Of a stretch of 12,211 bases of DNA, positions 5,797-12,211 are shown piece after piece (position 1 is the first letter of the stretch; each line of letters starts with the position of its first letter). Under the pieces are notes generated by a model. It had not been told where the DNA came from and ran no database searches. It was given only the letters and a program-made list of their open reading frames with translations. This stretch comes from Actinomycetes bacterium (GTDB lineage: Bacteria > Bacillota_I > Bacilli_A > RF39 > UBA660), in the NCBI GenBank assembly GCA_021152765.1, contig JAGKUT010000026.1, positions 1 to 12,211 on the forward strand, given 5' to 3'. The translations under genes were made by a program, and so were the position numbers.

Positions 5797-6033
5797 ATGA
5801 GAGCAGAAGAAACACTAGAATTAGTATCTAAACAATGGTGTACTCTACAAGATTTGATGGTATTAGGTCAATTTGGTAGGAACAGTGCTTTGAGAGTTAA
5901 AAGAGAAATTAAAAACAGATTAATTAAACAAGGATATAAAATTCCACATCATGTTGTACCTATGAAAGAAGTCGTAGATTATTTAGATATTAATATCAAC
6001 TATTTGGAATCAAGAGTAAAGAAAGGAGTTTAG
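5797..6033 (+). CDS. Small HTH / excisionase-like protein
   Basis: A 78-aa basic protein, first gene of the rightward operon, with a strong GGAGGTGA site 6 nt before the ATG. Residues about 12-45 read as a DNA-binding winged or MerR-like HTH (KQWCTLQDLMVLGQFGRNSA then VKREIKNRL). The end (HHVVPMKEVVDYLDININYL) resembles the tail of small proteins found in integrative elements of Firmicutes. I infer a role as recombination directionality factor or regulator. The ribosome site of the next gene (AAAGGAG) lies inside its 3' end, with only one base between stop and the next ATG, so the two are coupled. Family assignment is by resemblance only. Confidence 0.7.
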   Translation: MRAEETLELVSKQWCTLQDLMVLGQFGRNSALRVKREIKNRLIKQGYKIPHHVVPMKEVVDYLDININYLESRVKKGV

Positions 6034-6034
6034 A

Positions 6035-6982
6035 ATGAAAGCAATAGAAGAAGTTGATACAAACACAAAAAAAGACAACATTATTGATGGAATAATGAAG
6101 TCTAATGGGTTATATTGTTTAGTTTCAAATGCTAAAGTTGGTAAGTCGATGTTTGCCCTACAACTTGCCAACGCAATAACTAAAGGAACAAATTTTTTAG
6201 GACATAATACAATGTCCTCACCCGTTTTATATATTAGCACAGAATCTAATTTTGGTCAAATTCAAGAGCGTGTAGAATCTTTAGGTCTTACTTTTCCTTT
6301 AAAAACTTTCTTTATTATAGATAGAGATGGTAAAGGTGAAGTAAGTATATTTGATATAGAATATAAGATAAATGATTTTGCTAAAAATATGAACGGTAAA
6401 ATAATTATTATGGATATGTTAAAAGATATAAATTTAGGTATTGATTATGACATTAATAATTATCAAGATGTGGGACAAAAGTTATTACCTAAATTAAGAG
6501 AAATATGTGATAAAAACAATGTAACAATTTTATTTACTCATCACTTAAATAAGCAAGGTAAAGTTTTAGGTAGTACTGCCTTTGATGCTGTTGTTGATGG
6601 TAAATTAACTTTAATAGAAAATAAAACTGATAAATCATTAATTAGATTGAATATTATCAATAGAGATTTTCCTGAATTAGATATTCATTTAAAGAAATCA
6701 TCTAATCAAATATTTAGTGTTATTAATCCTGTTGATGATGATTTTATAGATTCAAATTTAATCACTTTTATCAAATATGCTGTTGATAAAAAAGATTTTG
6801 ATTTTGTATGCAATGAGATCGTTAATAAAGCAAAAATTTTTTTGACACCAAAACAATTTGGTAGATTATTAAATTCTAATTTAGATTTATTAGAACAAGA
6901 AGGTCTTCATATAACAAAGACAAGAGAATCTGATAGACGTTTATATCATGTTCATTATGAAGAACCTACTAATGATGAATAG
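6035..6982 (+). CDS. RepA-like AAA (RecA-fold) ATPase/helicase
   Basis: A 315-aa protein of the AAA_25/RepA type. Walker A is SNAKVGKS (31-38), Walker B is IIIMD (123-127). A hexameric-helicase-like motif FTHHLNKQGKVLGST (167-181) with two His residues, as in RSF1010 RepA and related proteins, follows. The C-terminal part (about 235-315) has a wing-like basic region (KTRESDRRLYHVHY) that may bind DNA. It is probably involved in replication of the excised element or unwinding during transfer. It starts one base after the excisionase-like gene and is co-transcribed. No separate primase or initiator gene is seen in the window, so replication may start from the relaxase nick (inference). Confidence 0.85.
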   Translation: MKAIEEVDTNTKKDNIIDGIMKSNGLYCLVSNAKVGKSMFALQLANAITKGTNFLGHNTMSSPVLYISTESNFGQIQERVESLGLTFPLKTFFIIDRDGKGEVSIFDIEYKINDFAKNMNGKIIIMDMLKDINLGIDYDINNYQDVGQKLLPKLREICDKNNVTILFTHHLNKQGKVLGSTAFDAVVDGKLTLIENKTDKSLIRLNIINRDFPELDIHLKKSSNQIFSVINPVDDDFIDSNLITFIKYAVDKKDFDFVCNEIVNKAKIFLTPKQFGRLLNSNLDLLEQEGLHITKTRESDRRLYHVHYEEPTNDE

Positions 6983-6988
6983 TTTTTG

Positions 6989-7011
6989 ATAACTTTTTTC
7001 TAAAAAGTTAT
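6989..7011 (+). repeat. Hairpin just after the ATPase gene
   Basis: ATAACTTTTT (6989-6998) and AAAAAGTTAT (7002-7011) form a perfect 10-bp stem with a 3-nt loop, 6 bp after the stop codon. The T residues are in the stem rather than after it, so termination would be weak. It may reduce read-through or protect the mRNA 3' end. Confidence 0.5.
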
Positions 7012-7034
7012 ATATGTAAAAAATGAGTGTGGCA

Positions 7035-7281
7035 CGTTATGAAATTACGAAGTAATTTTGTAAGTGGCGATAACGAATATTTTTACAATTATTAAAACTT
7101 GTTTTTAATAATTCATTAAATAATAAGTATCTTGTAGATGGTTATTATTTAATCTTGTTTATAAGCATTTGCCTTTACATTAGTTTAGGCATTTGCGAAT
7201 AAACAAGCTATGGGATTTTTAAGGGTGAAATCCTTAAACTCACAGGGGCTATGCCCTAGTGAGATAGGTCATTAATTGACC
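7035..7281 (+). other. Hairpin-dense noncoding region; candidate oriT / single-strand origin
   Basis: No gene is visible in 6983-7315, but seven stems follow one another. CGTTAT (7035-7040)/ATAACG (7070-7075) encloses AAATTAC/GTAATTT (7042-7058). Then come an 11-bp stem 7087-7113, a 12-bp stem 7115-7153, a 9-bp stem 7154-7162/7199-7207 enclosing two GCATTTGC direct repeats (7165-7172, 7189-7196), TTTAAGG/CCTTAAA (7218-7238), a two-part GC-rich stem 7239-7263, and GGTCA/TGACC (7267-7281). MobV relaxases nick an oriT just upstream of their own gene, so the first stem is the best oriT candidate; the rest may serve as a single-strand origin or a leader RNA. Confidence 0.6.
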
Positions 7282-7315
7282 AAAGTCGTGAAAGTTAGTT
7301 CAAAGGAGGTATATA

Positions 7316-8767
7316 GTGTATGATGGTAATCAAGTATTAAGGTTTGATAACAAGTATAAATCAAAGGATTTAGGTGGGCTTAGTGCTGAGTTATTAAAGA
7401 GAATTGGTACTGGAAATTATGATAAAGATAGAACAAAATTTAATGTAAGATATGTAGAATTTGATAAACCTAATTTAGCAAGTAAGGTCTACTCTACTTT
7501 AAAAGAAAATAATGTTTATTACAATAATGGGAAGAATACTAATTTATTAAATGGTGCGATGGTATCAAGTGGACCTGAATTTTTTCAAAGTCTTGGTATG
7601 AAGTTTAAAAAAACAAATCGTGTTTATAAAGCAGGAAAAAAGAAAGGTAAAACTATTTTAGTACCTGATATAAAAAGTGAAAAAGATATACCTATTAAGG
7701 TTAAACAATTTTTTGATGATAGTTATAAATTTTTAGAGAATTTAGTTGGTAAGGAGAATGTTGTATTTGCTGATGTTCATTATGATGAGGATACTCCACA
7801 TATGCAGTTCTATTTTCTACCAGTTGTAAATGAGGTTAAAAGAAAACAATTTGAAACTGATGATAATGGTAATATTATTAAACATGTAATTACTGATAAG
7901 GATGGTAATGATAAATTAGTACCTGTTCAAAAGAAAGATAAAGATGGTAATATTATATATTCTATAGAAAAAGGAAAATTTTTAAATTGTGATCAGTTTT
8001 GGAAAGATAGAGGTGGCAAAATGTCATTTGCTAAAATCCAAGACGAATATAATAAATATATTACTGAAAAAGGCTTTAATTTATATCGTGGTAATATTGG
8101 TTCTAATGTTCATCATAAAACTAAGGCTGAAAAGGAAATTGAAGATTTGAATGAACAATTAAATGATATAAAATTAGAACTATTAAAAAACGAAATACTA
8201 AATCAAAATATGATGAAAACTAATGATGAAATTGAAAGTATTGATTCGAAAGAAATATTAAATCCTATTAAAAGAAAACTTGTAGGATATAGTGATAAAG
8301 ATGTAGAAAAATTAATTAACTATTCTAAAAAAATTCAAAGAGATAATGCCAATAAAAAAGGTATGATTGAAAAGAAAAATATTCTTCTTAATGATATGAA
8401 TGAGAAAATAAAAAAATTAAGTACTGAAAATTCTGATTTAAAGGATAACACAGCCTATAAACAATTCCAGGAACTTGTTAATGAACAACTTAATACAATT
8501 AATAAACAAGATAAAATTATAAAAGAAAAAAATAAAATAATTAAAGAATTAGAGGGTAATATAAAAAAACTAGATGAATTATTTAAAAGATTCAAAGAAG
8601 AGATGTATAAAGCTTGTAGAAAAATATCTAAAGCAATGTATCGTTTAATGGGACATCATAATATTAAAGAAGAAACAATTGATATTAATTTGGCATTAAA
8701 TGATGCTGATAAAATTAATCGTAAAAACGAAAAAAGTAAATCAAATGATTATGATTTAAGTAGATAA
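7316..8767 (+). CDS. MobV-family relaxase (Mob/Pre)
   Basis: A 483-aa protein. The start is GTG, chosen because AAAGGAGG (7302-7309) lies 6 nt upstream. The N-terminal relaxase domain aligns with plasmid MobM: KSKDLGG (15-21), the metal motif H155-Y-D-E158-D-T-P-H162-M-Q164, then the GFNLYRG...HHKTKAEKE segment. The metal motif normally reads HxDExTPHxH; the last His is Gln here. There is no histidine before residue 155, so the MobM-type catalytic His near residue 22 is absent; a Glu (E25) stands near that place. From about residue 265 the protein is a long charged coiled coil, as in other Mob proteins. It would nick oriT and lead one strand into a helper conjugation channel. It stands alone between the hairpin region and the integrase. 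Confidence 0.88.
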   Translation: MYDGNQVLRFDNKYKSKDLGGLSAELLKRIGTGNYDKDRTKFNVRYVEFDKPNLASKVYSTLKENNVYYNNGKNTNLLNGAMVSSGPEFFQSLGMKFKKTNRVYKAGKKKGKTILVPDIKSEKDIPIKVKQFFDDSYKFLENLVGKENVVFADVHYDEDTPHMQFYFLPVVNEVKRKQFETDDNGNIIKHVITDKDGNDKLVPVQKKDKDGNIIYSIEKGKFLNCDQFWKDRGGKMSFAKIQDEYNKYITEKGFNLYRGNIGSNVHHKTKAEKEIEDLNEQLNDIKLELLKNEILNQNMMKTNDEIESIDSKEILNPIKRKLVGYSDKDVEKLINYSKKIQRDNANKKGMIEKKNILLNDMNEKIKKLSTENSDLKDNTAYKQFQELVNEQLNTINKQDKIIKEKNKIIKELEGNIKKLDELFKRFKEEMYKACRKISKAMYRLMGHHNIKEETIDINLALNDADKINRKNEKSKSNDYDLSR

Positions 8768-8770
8768 ATT

Positions 8771-8818
8771 ATCAAAGCACTCCTAAATGTGATAAAATGG
8801 TTTTTAGGAGTGCATGAT
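8771..8818 (+). promoter_or_regulatory. Long hairpin between relaxase and integrase, with a possible promoter in its loop
   Basis: GCACTCCTAAA (8777-8787) and TTTAGGAGTGC (8803-8813) form a perfect 11-bp stem, extended by ATCA/TGAT (8771-8774, 8815-8818). The 15-nt loop holds TAAAAT (8793-8798), with TTATCA (8769-8774) 18 bp upstream as a weak -35. The hairpin could end relaxase transcripts or separate integrase expression from read-through. The integrase ribosome site lies outside it. Confidence 0.5.
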
Positions 8819-8845
8819 AGTTTTGTAAGTAAAGGAGGAATGCTA

Positions 8846-9958
8846 ATGGCTACAAGACTATTAGAGCAATATAAATGGACAAAAGATGGTCGTAAGTGGG
8901 TATTTTATACTTATATCCCTACTCTATCTGGTAAGAGAAAAAAGTATACGTCAAAGGCGTATAGAACTAAACAAGAGGCACTCGCAGCTGAAAGTAAATT
9001 TGCTACTACTATGGGTTATTTAAATGAGAATAAAGATATGACTTTTAAAGAGTTATATACTGCTTATTATAGTTATCAAGAAGATAAAGTTAAATCTACT
9101 ACTCTTAAAACTTATAGAGATAGAATTAGATATATGAAACTTTTAGATAATATTAAATTAAAGAATTTAGATGTTAAGTATTATGAGTTATGGAGAAAAG
9201 AAATTAATAAATTAGATATTGCTACTGCATATAAGAATGATATTCAAAAGTTTATTAAGATAGTTCTTAATTGGGGAGAAAAAATGTATGGATTTAATTT
9301 TAGAAGATTCTATACTAAAATAACTAATTTTTCTAATCCTAATGAGATTAAAAAAGAAATGGATTTTTATACTCTTGAGGAATTTAAAACATTTATTTCG
9401 TTTGAAGATGATATTAAGTTTAAATGTCTATATGAAACTTTATATTATTGTGGATTACGTCGAGGAGAGGCACGAGCACTTACTTGGGATGATATTGATT
9501 TTACTAATAAAGAATTAAGAGTAAATAAAAATATAGCCCAAATAGGTGGTGAAAATTCCAAGAAATACTCCATAACAACTCCAAAGACTAAATCTAGTAT
9601 AAGAACTATACCAATTGCTGAAACTCTGTTAAATGACCTTAAAATGCTTTATGAAGATAATAAAAAAATATATAGTTTTAAAAATAATTGGTTTGTCTTT
9701 GGTAATAATGACCCGATTACTAATTGGCAAGTTAGAAATAGAAAAAATCTTATATGTGAAAAAGCAAATTTAAAACAAATTCGTATACATGATTTCAGAC
9801 ATAGTTGTGCTTCACTACTTATCAATAATGGTGCGAATATTACTATGGTTGCTAAATATTTAGGACACGCTAAAATTGATGAAACTTTAAATACTTATTC
9901 TCATATGTTCAGAAATAAACTAAATGATATTGTAAATACAATAAATAACTTAACCTAA
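8846..9958 (+). CDS. int: Tyrosine recombinase integrase (Tn916/phage type)
   Basis: A 370-aa protein. Upstream in-frame starts exist (GTG at 8789, ATG at 8840), but AAAGGAGG (8831-8838) lies 7 nt before the ATG at 8846, which gives the usual MATRLLEQYKW N-terminus. The order is an arm-binding AP2-like N-terminal domain (about 8-50), a SAM-like core-binding domain (about 65-160) and the catalytic domain. Active-site residues are R205 (CGLRRGEA), a Lys in TTPKTKSS (K247 or K249), H315 and R318 (HDFRHS), H341 (YLGHAK) and nucleophile Y351 (NTYSHMF). The set is complete, so the enzyme should be active. It would integrate and excise the element with the small HTH protein. As usual, the gene lies at the element's end, so attR should be close by. 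Confidence 0.95.
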   Translation: MATRLLEQYKWTKDGRKWVFYTYIPTLSGKRKKYTSKAYRTKQEALAAESKFATTMGYLNENKDMTFKELYTAYYSYQEDKVKSTTLKTYRDRIRYMKLLDNIKLKNLDVKYYELWRKEINKLDIATAYKNDIQKFIKIVLNWGEKMYGFNFRRFYTKITNFSNPNEIKKEMDFYTLEEFKTFISFEDDIKFKCLYETLYYCGLRRGEARALTWDDIDFTNKELRVNKNIAQIGGENSKKYSITTPKTKSSIRTIPIAETLLNDLKMLYEDNKKIYSFKNNWFVFGNNDPITNWQVRNRKNLICEKANLKQIRIHDFRHSCASLLINNGANITMVAKYLGHAKIDETLNTYSHMFRNKLNDIVNTINNLT

Positions 9959-9980
9959 ATTATATTAAACTATTAAAAAA

Positions 9981-10013
9981 CAACCATTGTGGGTGGTTGA
10001 AAAGTGGTTGAAA
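9981..10013 (+). repeat. Hairpin and TGGTTGAAA direct repeats after the integrase gene
   Basis: CAACCA (9981-9986) pairs with TGGTTG (9994-9999), and TGGTTGAAA occurs twice (9994-10002, 10005-10013). A shorter TTGGTTGAA is at 10085-10092. Short direct repeats near an integrase gene end can be arm-type binding sites. No matching copy was seen at the element's other end, so attR identity is unproven. Confidence 0.4.
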
Positions 10014-10044
10014 TTAATTTTAAACAAAGAAATCCCTTATAAAT

Positions 10045-10072
10045 AAACAAAAAGCGGCTCCTTATAGGAGCC
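10045..10072 (-). terminator. Intrinsic terminator of the small RNA (and of recG read-through)
   Basis: On the minus strand GGCTCC (10067-10072), loop TATAA, GGAGCC (10056-10061), then GC, five T residues (10049-10053), G and TTT. A clear GC stem plus T-tract. Confidence 0.8.
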
Positions 10073-10142
10073 TTCAGGGGGTTTTGGTTGAACATTCCTA
10101 TATCTTTGGGATATAAGAATATTCGCGTGAACTATTCACGCT
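10045..10142 (-). ncRNA. Putative ~97-nt small RNA with C-rich single-stranded segment
   Basis: The predicted transcript starts near 10142 with a perfect 5' hairpin (GCGTGAA-TAG-TTCACGC, 10125-10141). Next is a 15-bp hairpin (10110-10124 with 10090-10104) whose two non-Watson-Crick positions are G-U wobbles only on the minus strand. A 17-nt unpaired stretch with CCCCC (10073-10089) leads to an intrinsic terminator. A consensus promoter precedes it. C-rich unpaired segments are used by Firmicute small RNAs of the RsaE/RoxS kind to bind ribosome sites. I do not recognise it as 6S, SRP, tmRNA or RNase P RNA. No open frame is seen in it. Confidence 0.65.
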
Positions 10143-10148
10143 AGTATA

Positions 10149-10177
10149 ATTATATATGGTTTGTGTCAATTTGTCAA
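10149..10177 (-). promoter_or_regulatory. Perfect consensus promoter for the small RNA
   Basis: On the minus strand TTGACA (10172-10177), 17-bp spacer, TATAAT (10149-10154): full match to the sigma-A consensus, starting 4 bp after the recG stop. A second TTGACA lies at 10164-10169 but has no good -10 partner. Confidence 0.8.
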
Positions 10178-10181
10178 TAAC

Positions 10182-12155
10182 CTAATCTAAATTTATTGAC
10201 TTAGCTAATTCATTTTTTATATGTTTATATTCTATTTTATTTAAGTCATTTTTAATAAAATAGTCACTATCTTCTTTTGCTTTTAGAAGCATATTATAGT
10301 CATTTTTTAAATCAGCTAATTTAAAGTTCATATCTCCACTTTGTCTTATTCCAAATAAGTCTCCACTACCTCTTAGTTTAAAGTCTTCTTCACTTATTTT
10401 AAATCCATCTGTTGTTTTAGTTAAAACATTTAGTCTTTCTGTTTCTTTACTACTTATTAATATACAGTATGATTCTAAACTACTTCTTCCTACTCTTCCT
10501 CTTAATTGATGTAGAGCAGAAAGTCCAAATCTATAGCTATCAAATATAGTTATAACTGTTGCGTTTTTAACGTCTATTCCTACTTCTATTACTGTTGTAC
10601 TTACAAGTATTTGAATTTTATTATCTTTGAAGTCATTCATTACTTCATCTTTTTCTTTATTAGACATTTTGCCATGTAATATTCCTACTTTATAAAGTTT
10701 TCCGAAGGCTTTATTCATTTTTTCTTCTAGTTCATATACATTTTCCATTTCACTTTCTTCATTACTTTCAATTAGTGGTGCGATTACATATACTTGATGA
10801 TTGTTTTTTAATTCTTTATACATTAGTTCTAATACACTTTTTATTTCTGAATCTTTTTTAAGTAATGTTTTTACTTCTTTTCTACCATTTGGCATTGTTT
10901 TAATATTTGATACTTCCATATCTCCATATATTGTTAATGCATAGGTTCTTGGTATTGGTGTCGCACTCATATAAAGTATATCTGGATTTGTTCCTTTATT
11001 TTTTAAGTTAGCTCTTTGATTTACGCCGAATCTATGTTGTTCATCTGTTATTACTAGTCCTAGATTATTATATATTACATTTTCACTTATTAATGAGTGT
11101 GTACCTATTAATATATCTATTTCATTATTTTTTAATTTTTTTAATATTTCGTTTTTTTCTTTTGTTTTTGTTTTTCCTGTTAATAATTCTATTTTTAAAT
11201 CAGGTAGTATTTTTTTAATATTATTATAGTGCTGTATTGAAAGTATCTCTGTTGGTGCCATTAGTGATCCTTGATATCCAGCTAAATAGTTCATATAAAG
11301 TGATATAAATGAAACTATTGTTTTTCCTGAACCAACATCTCCTTGTAATAGTCTATTCATTTGTTTAATATCTATCATATCGTTATAAATTTCTTCTACA
11401 CTTTTTAATTGGTCTTTTGTTAGTTCAAATGGAAGATTATTAATTAGTTCTTGTACTTTGTTGTAGTCTATTATTTTTTTTAGTCCTTCTTTATGATTCT
11501 TATTTTTCAAATAATTTATTTTTAACATAAACATAAATAATTCTTCATATTTTAATTTTGTTCTAGCTTGTTTTAATTTCTCTATAGTTGTTGGAAAATG
11601 TATTTCTTTTATTGCTTCTTTTTTTGATAATAATTTATATTTATCATTTACATATTCTGGTACATAATCTGGGATATCTATATTAATATTCTTTATAATA
11701 CTATTTATTTGTTTTCCAGTTATTCCATTAGTTATATGGTATACAGGTTCTACTGAAGGTGTATCATTAAGACTCTCAAATCTTATTTCACTTGCGACTA
11801 CATTATTATTTTTTTTATCGTATTTTCCTATTACTGTTATAGTTGTACCTATCAATAATTTTGATTTTAAGAATCCTCTATTAAATATAACTATGTTTAA
11901 AAGTTTATCACCTGTATTTAGTTTAAATGACGTTTTGTCTTTTTTTCTTGAAAAATAAAATATATTAGGATTTGTTTCTATTACTCCATCTATTATTACT
12001 TTATCTTCATCTAATAAATTTCTTATATCTGTTTTTTTTATTACATCATATCTAAATGGATAGTATGTTAATAAGTCTTCTTGATTAAATATATTTAGTC
12101 TATTTAATATTTTTATTTTTGCTTGTCCAATTCCTTTAATTTTTTCTAATTCCAT
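10182..12155 (-). CDS. recG: ATP-dependent DNA helicase RecG
   Basis: A 657-aa protein, slightly shorter than E. coli RecG (693) but complete. The N-terminal wedge domain starts with a helix-hairpin-helix-like GIGQAKIKILNRL and includes the OB-fold (about 50-130). The helicase core shows Walker A GDVGSGKT (272-279), APTEIL (300-305), the DEQH box (371-374), SATPIPRT (397-404), and the C-terminal QLRGRVGRSS motif, ending in the RecG-specific FKLRGSGDLFGIRQSG segment. It remodels stalled replication forks and Holliday junctions. GAGGG lies 7-8 nt before the ATG, and a TATAAT-like -10 is at 12173-12178 (minus) without a clear -35. It has the same AT-rich codon use as the mobile-element genes. 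It is probably part of the host chromosome flanking the mobile element. Confidence 0.97.
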   Translation of the reverse strand: MELEKIKGIGQAKIKILNRLNIFNQEDLLTYYPFRYDVIKKTDIRNLLDEDKVIIDGVIETNPNIFYFSRKKDKTSFKLNTGDKLLNIVIFNRGFLKSKLLIGTTITVIGKYDKKNNNVVASEIRFESLNDTPSVEPVYHITNGITGKQINSIIKNINIDIPDYVPEYVNDKYKLLSKKEAIKEIHFPTTIEKLKQARTKLKYEELFMFMLKINYLKNKNHKEGLKKIIDYNKVQELINNLPFELTKDQLKSVEEIYNDMIDIKQMNRLLQGDVGSGKTIVSFISLYMNYLAGYQGSLMAPTEILSIQHYNNIKKILPDLKIELLTGKTKTKEKNEILKKLKNNEIDILIGTHSLISENVIYNNLGLVITDEQHRFGVNQRANLKNKGTNPDILYMSATPIPRTYALTIYGDMEVSNIKTMPNGRKEVKTLLKKDSEIKSVLELMYKELKNNHQVYVIAPLIESNEESEMENVYELEEKMNKAFGKLYKVGILHGKMSNKEKDEVMNDFKDNKIQILVSTTVIEVGIDVKNATVITIFDSYRFGLSALHQLRGRVGRSSLESYCILISSKETERLNVLTKTTDGFKISEEDFKLRGSGDLFGIRQSGDMNFKLADLKNDYNMLLKAKEDSDYFIKNDLNKIEYKHIKNELAKSINLD

Positions 12156-12172
12156 GTTATCCCTCTATAAGT

Positions 12173-12178
12173 ATTATA
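12173..12178 (-). promoter_or_regulatory. Possible -10 box upstream of recG
   Basis: A perfect TATAAT on the minus strand, 17 bp before the recG start codon, but without a recognisable -35. The start-to-box distance is short, so transcription would begin close to the ribosome site. Confidence 0.3.
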
Positions 12179-12187
12179 CTATTTTTT

Positions 12188-12211
12188 TTAATATGGTCTC
12201 ATAGGTGGCAT
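12188..12211 (-). CDS. Possible C-terminal tail of the gene upstream of recG (partial)
   Basis: On the minus strand the last bases read as a frame ending in MPPMRPY and TAA (12188-12190). Too little is visible to name a gene or to be sure it is coding; the neighbouring gene in the same direction would be a likely operon partner of recG. Confidence 0.25.
   Translation of the reverse strand: MPPMRPY

Larger units (their letters stand above)
3830..10013. mobile_element. Putative integrative mobilizable element (limits approximate)
   Basis: The block contains a phage-like repressor with divergent control region, an excisionase-like HTH protein, a RepA-like ATPase, a MobV relaxase and a tyrosine integrase with its gene at one end. 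No mating-pore genes are present, so it would need a helper conjugative system. It lies next to recG and a small RNA gene. No convincing direct repeat (att) was found by eye at 3590-3972 against 9958-10180, so both limits are guesses. Confidence 0.7.

Noticed and set aside
6010..6240. Minus-strand 76-aa frame opposite the RepA-like ATPase start
   Set aside because: Shadow of the Walker A coding region; no ribosome site and no family resemblance.
7076..7300. CRISPR array in the repeat-rich gap before the relaxase
   Set aside because: The repeats are inverted and of different sequence and size; there are no evenly spaced identical direct repeats and no cas genes.
8789..8845. GTG at 8789 as integrase start
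   Set aside because: It lies inside the hairpin loop without a ribosome site, whereas AAAGGAGG is ideally placed for the ATG at 8846.
10045..10142. Small RNA as 6S, SRP or tmRNA
   Set aside because: Too short for 6S and tmRNA, and it lacks the SRP GNAR-loop/asymmetric internal loop core and any tag-peptide frame.
1920..12155. TGA read as tryptophan (Mollicute code)
   Set aside because: Tryptophan is written TGG throughout and all long frames run complete under the standard bacterial code. The lack of TGA stops fits low GC.
330..12211. Template repeat or reverse transcriptase of the DGR inside the window
   Set aside because: No second GC-rich near-copy of 372-518 and no reverse transcriptase frame are present on either strand.

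Overview
The window is AT-rich DNA from a low-GC Gram-positive lineage. Strong AGGAGG-type ribosome sites, sigma-A-like promoters, TGG (not TGA) for tryptophan and TAA/TAG stops all fit a Bacilli or Erysipelotrichia-like gut bacterium, possibly one of the reduced-genome groups near Mollicutes. The exact taxon cannot be fixed from the sequence. No complete gene here ends in TGA.

Region 1 (1-2126, minus strand): one flank of a probable diversity-generating retroelement (DGR). A 478-aa protein with a type IV prepilin N-terminus ends in a C-terminal lectin-like tail (SLSP...GVRP). The DNA of this tail is much GC-richer than the rest of its gene and full of AAC/TAC/AGC-type codons, which is the look of a DGR variable region. 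Just after the gene, on the coding strand, are two tetraloop hairpins. Then comes the start of a MutS-domain-I-like small protein that runs off the left edge. The template repeat and reverse transcriptase would lie just outside the window. A small two-helix membrane protein sits upstream.

Region 2 (about 2230-3786): an IS110-family element with a full DEDD transposase. Its upstream noncoding DNA has the features of a bridge (guide) RNA gene. Two guide-like segments match the sequences on either side of a GT core at the right end. Removing the element restores a palindromic target site.

Region 3 (about 3830-10013): a compact integrative mobilizable element. A leftward operon (HTH repressor, four-helix membrane protein, Fic-fold protein with the catalytic His replaced) diverges from a rightward set (small HTH/excisionase-like protein, RepA-like ATPase, MobV relaxase, tyrosine integrase). 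The control region holds two good promoters and four CAACT-N4-AGTTG operators. A 300-bp stretch before the relaxase contains a run of hairpins and is the best oriT / single-strand-origin candidate. The att sites were not identified.

Region 4 (10045-12211, minus strand): a probable ~97-nt small RNA with a perfect consensus promoter, two hairpins, a CCCCC single-stranded segment and an intrinsic terminator. It lies directly downstream of the housekeeping helicase gene recG. The last bases may be the tail of the gene upstream of recG.
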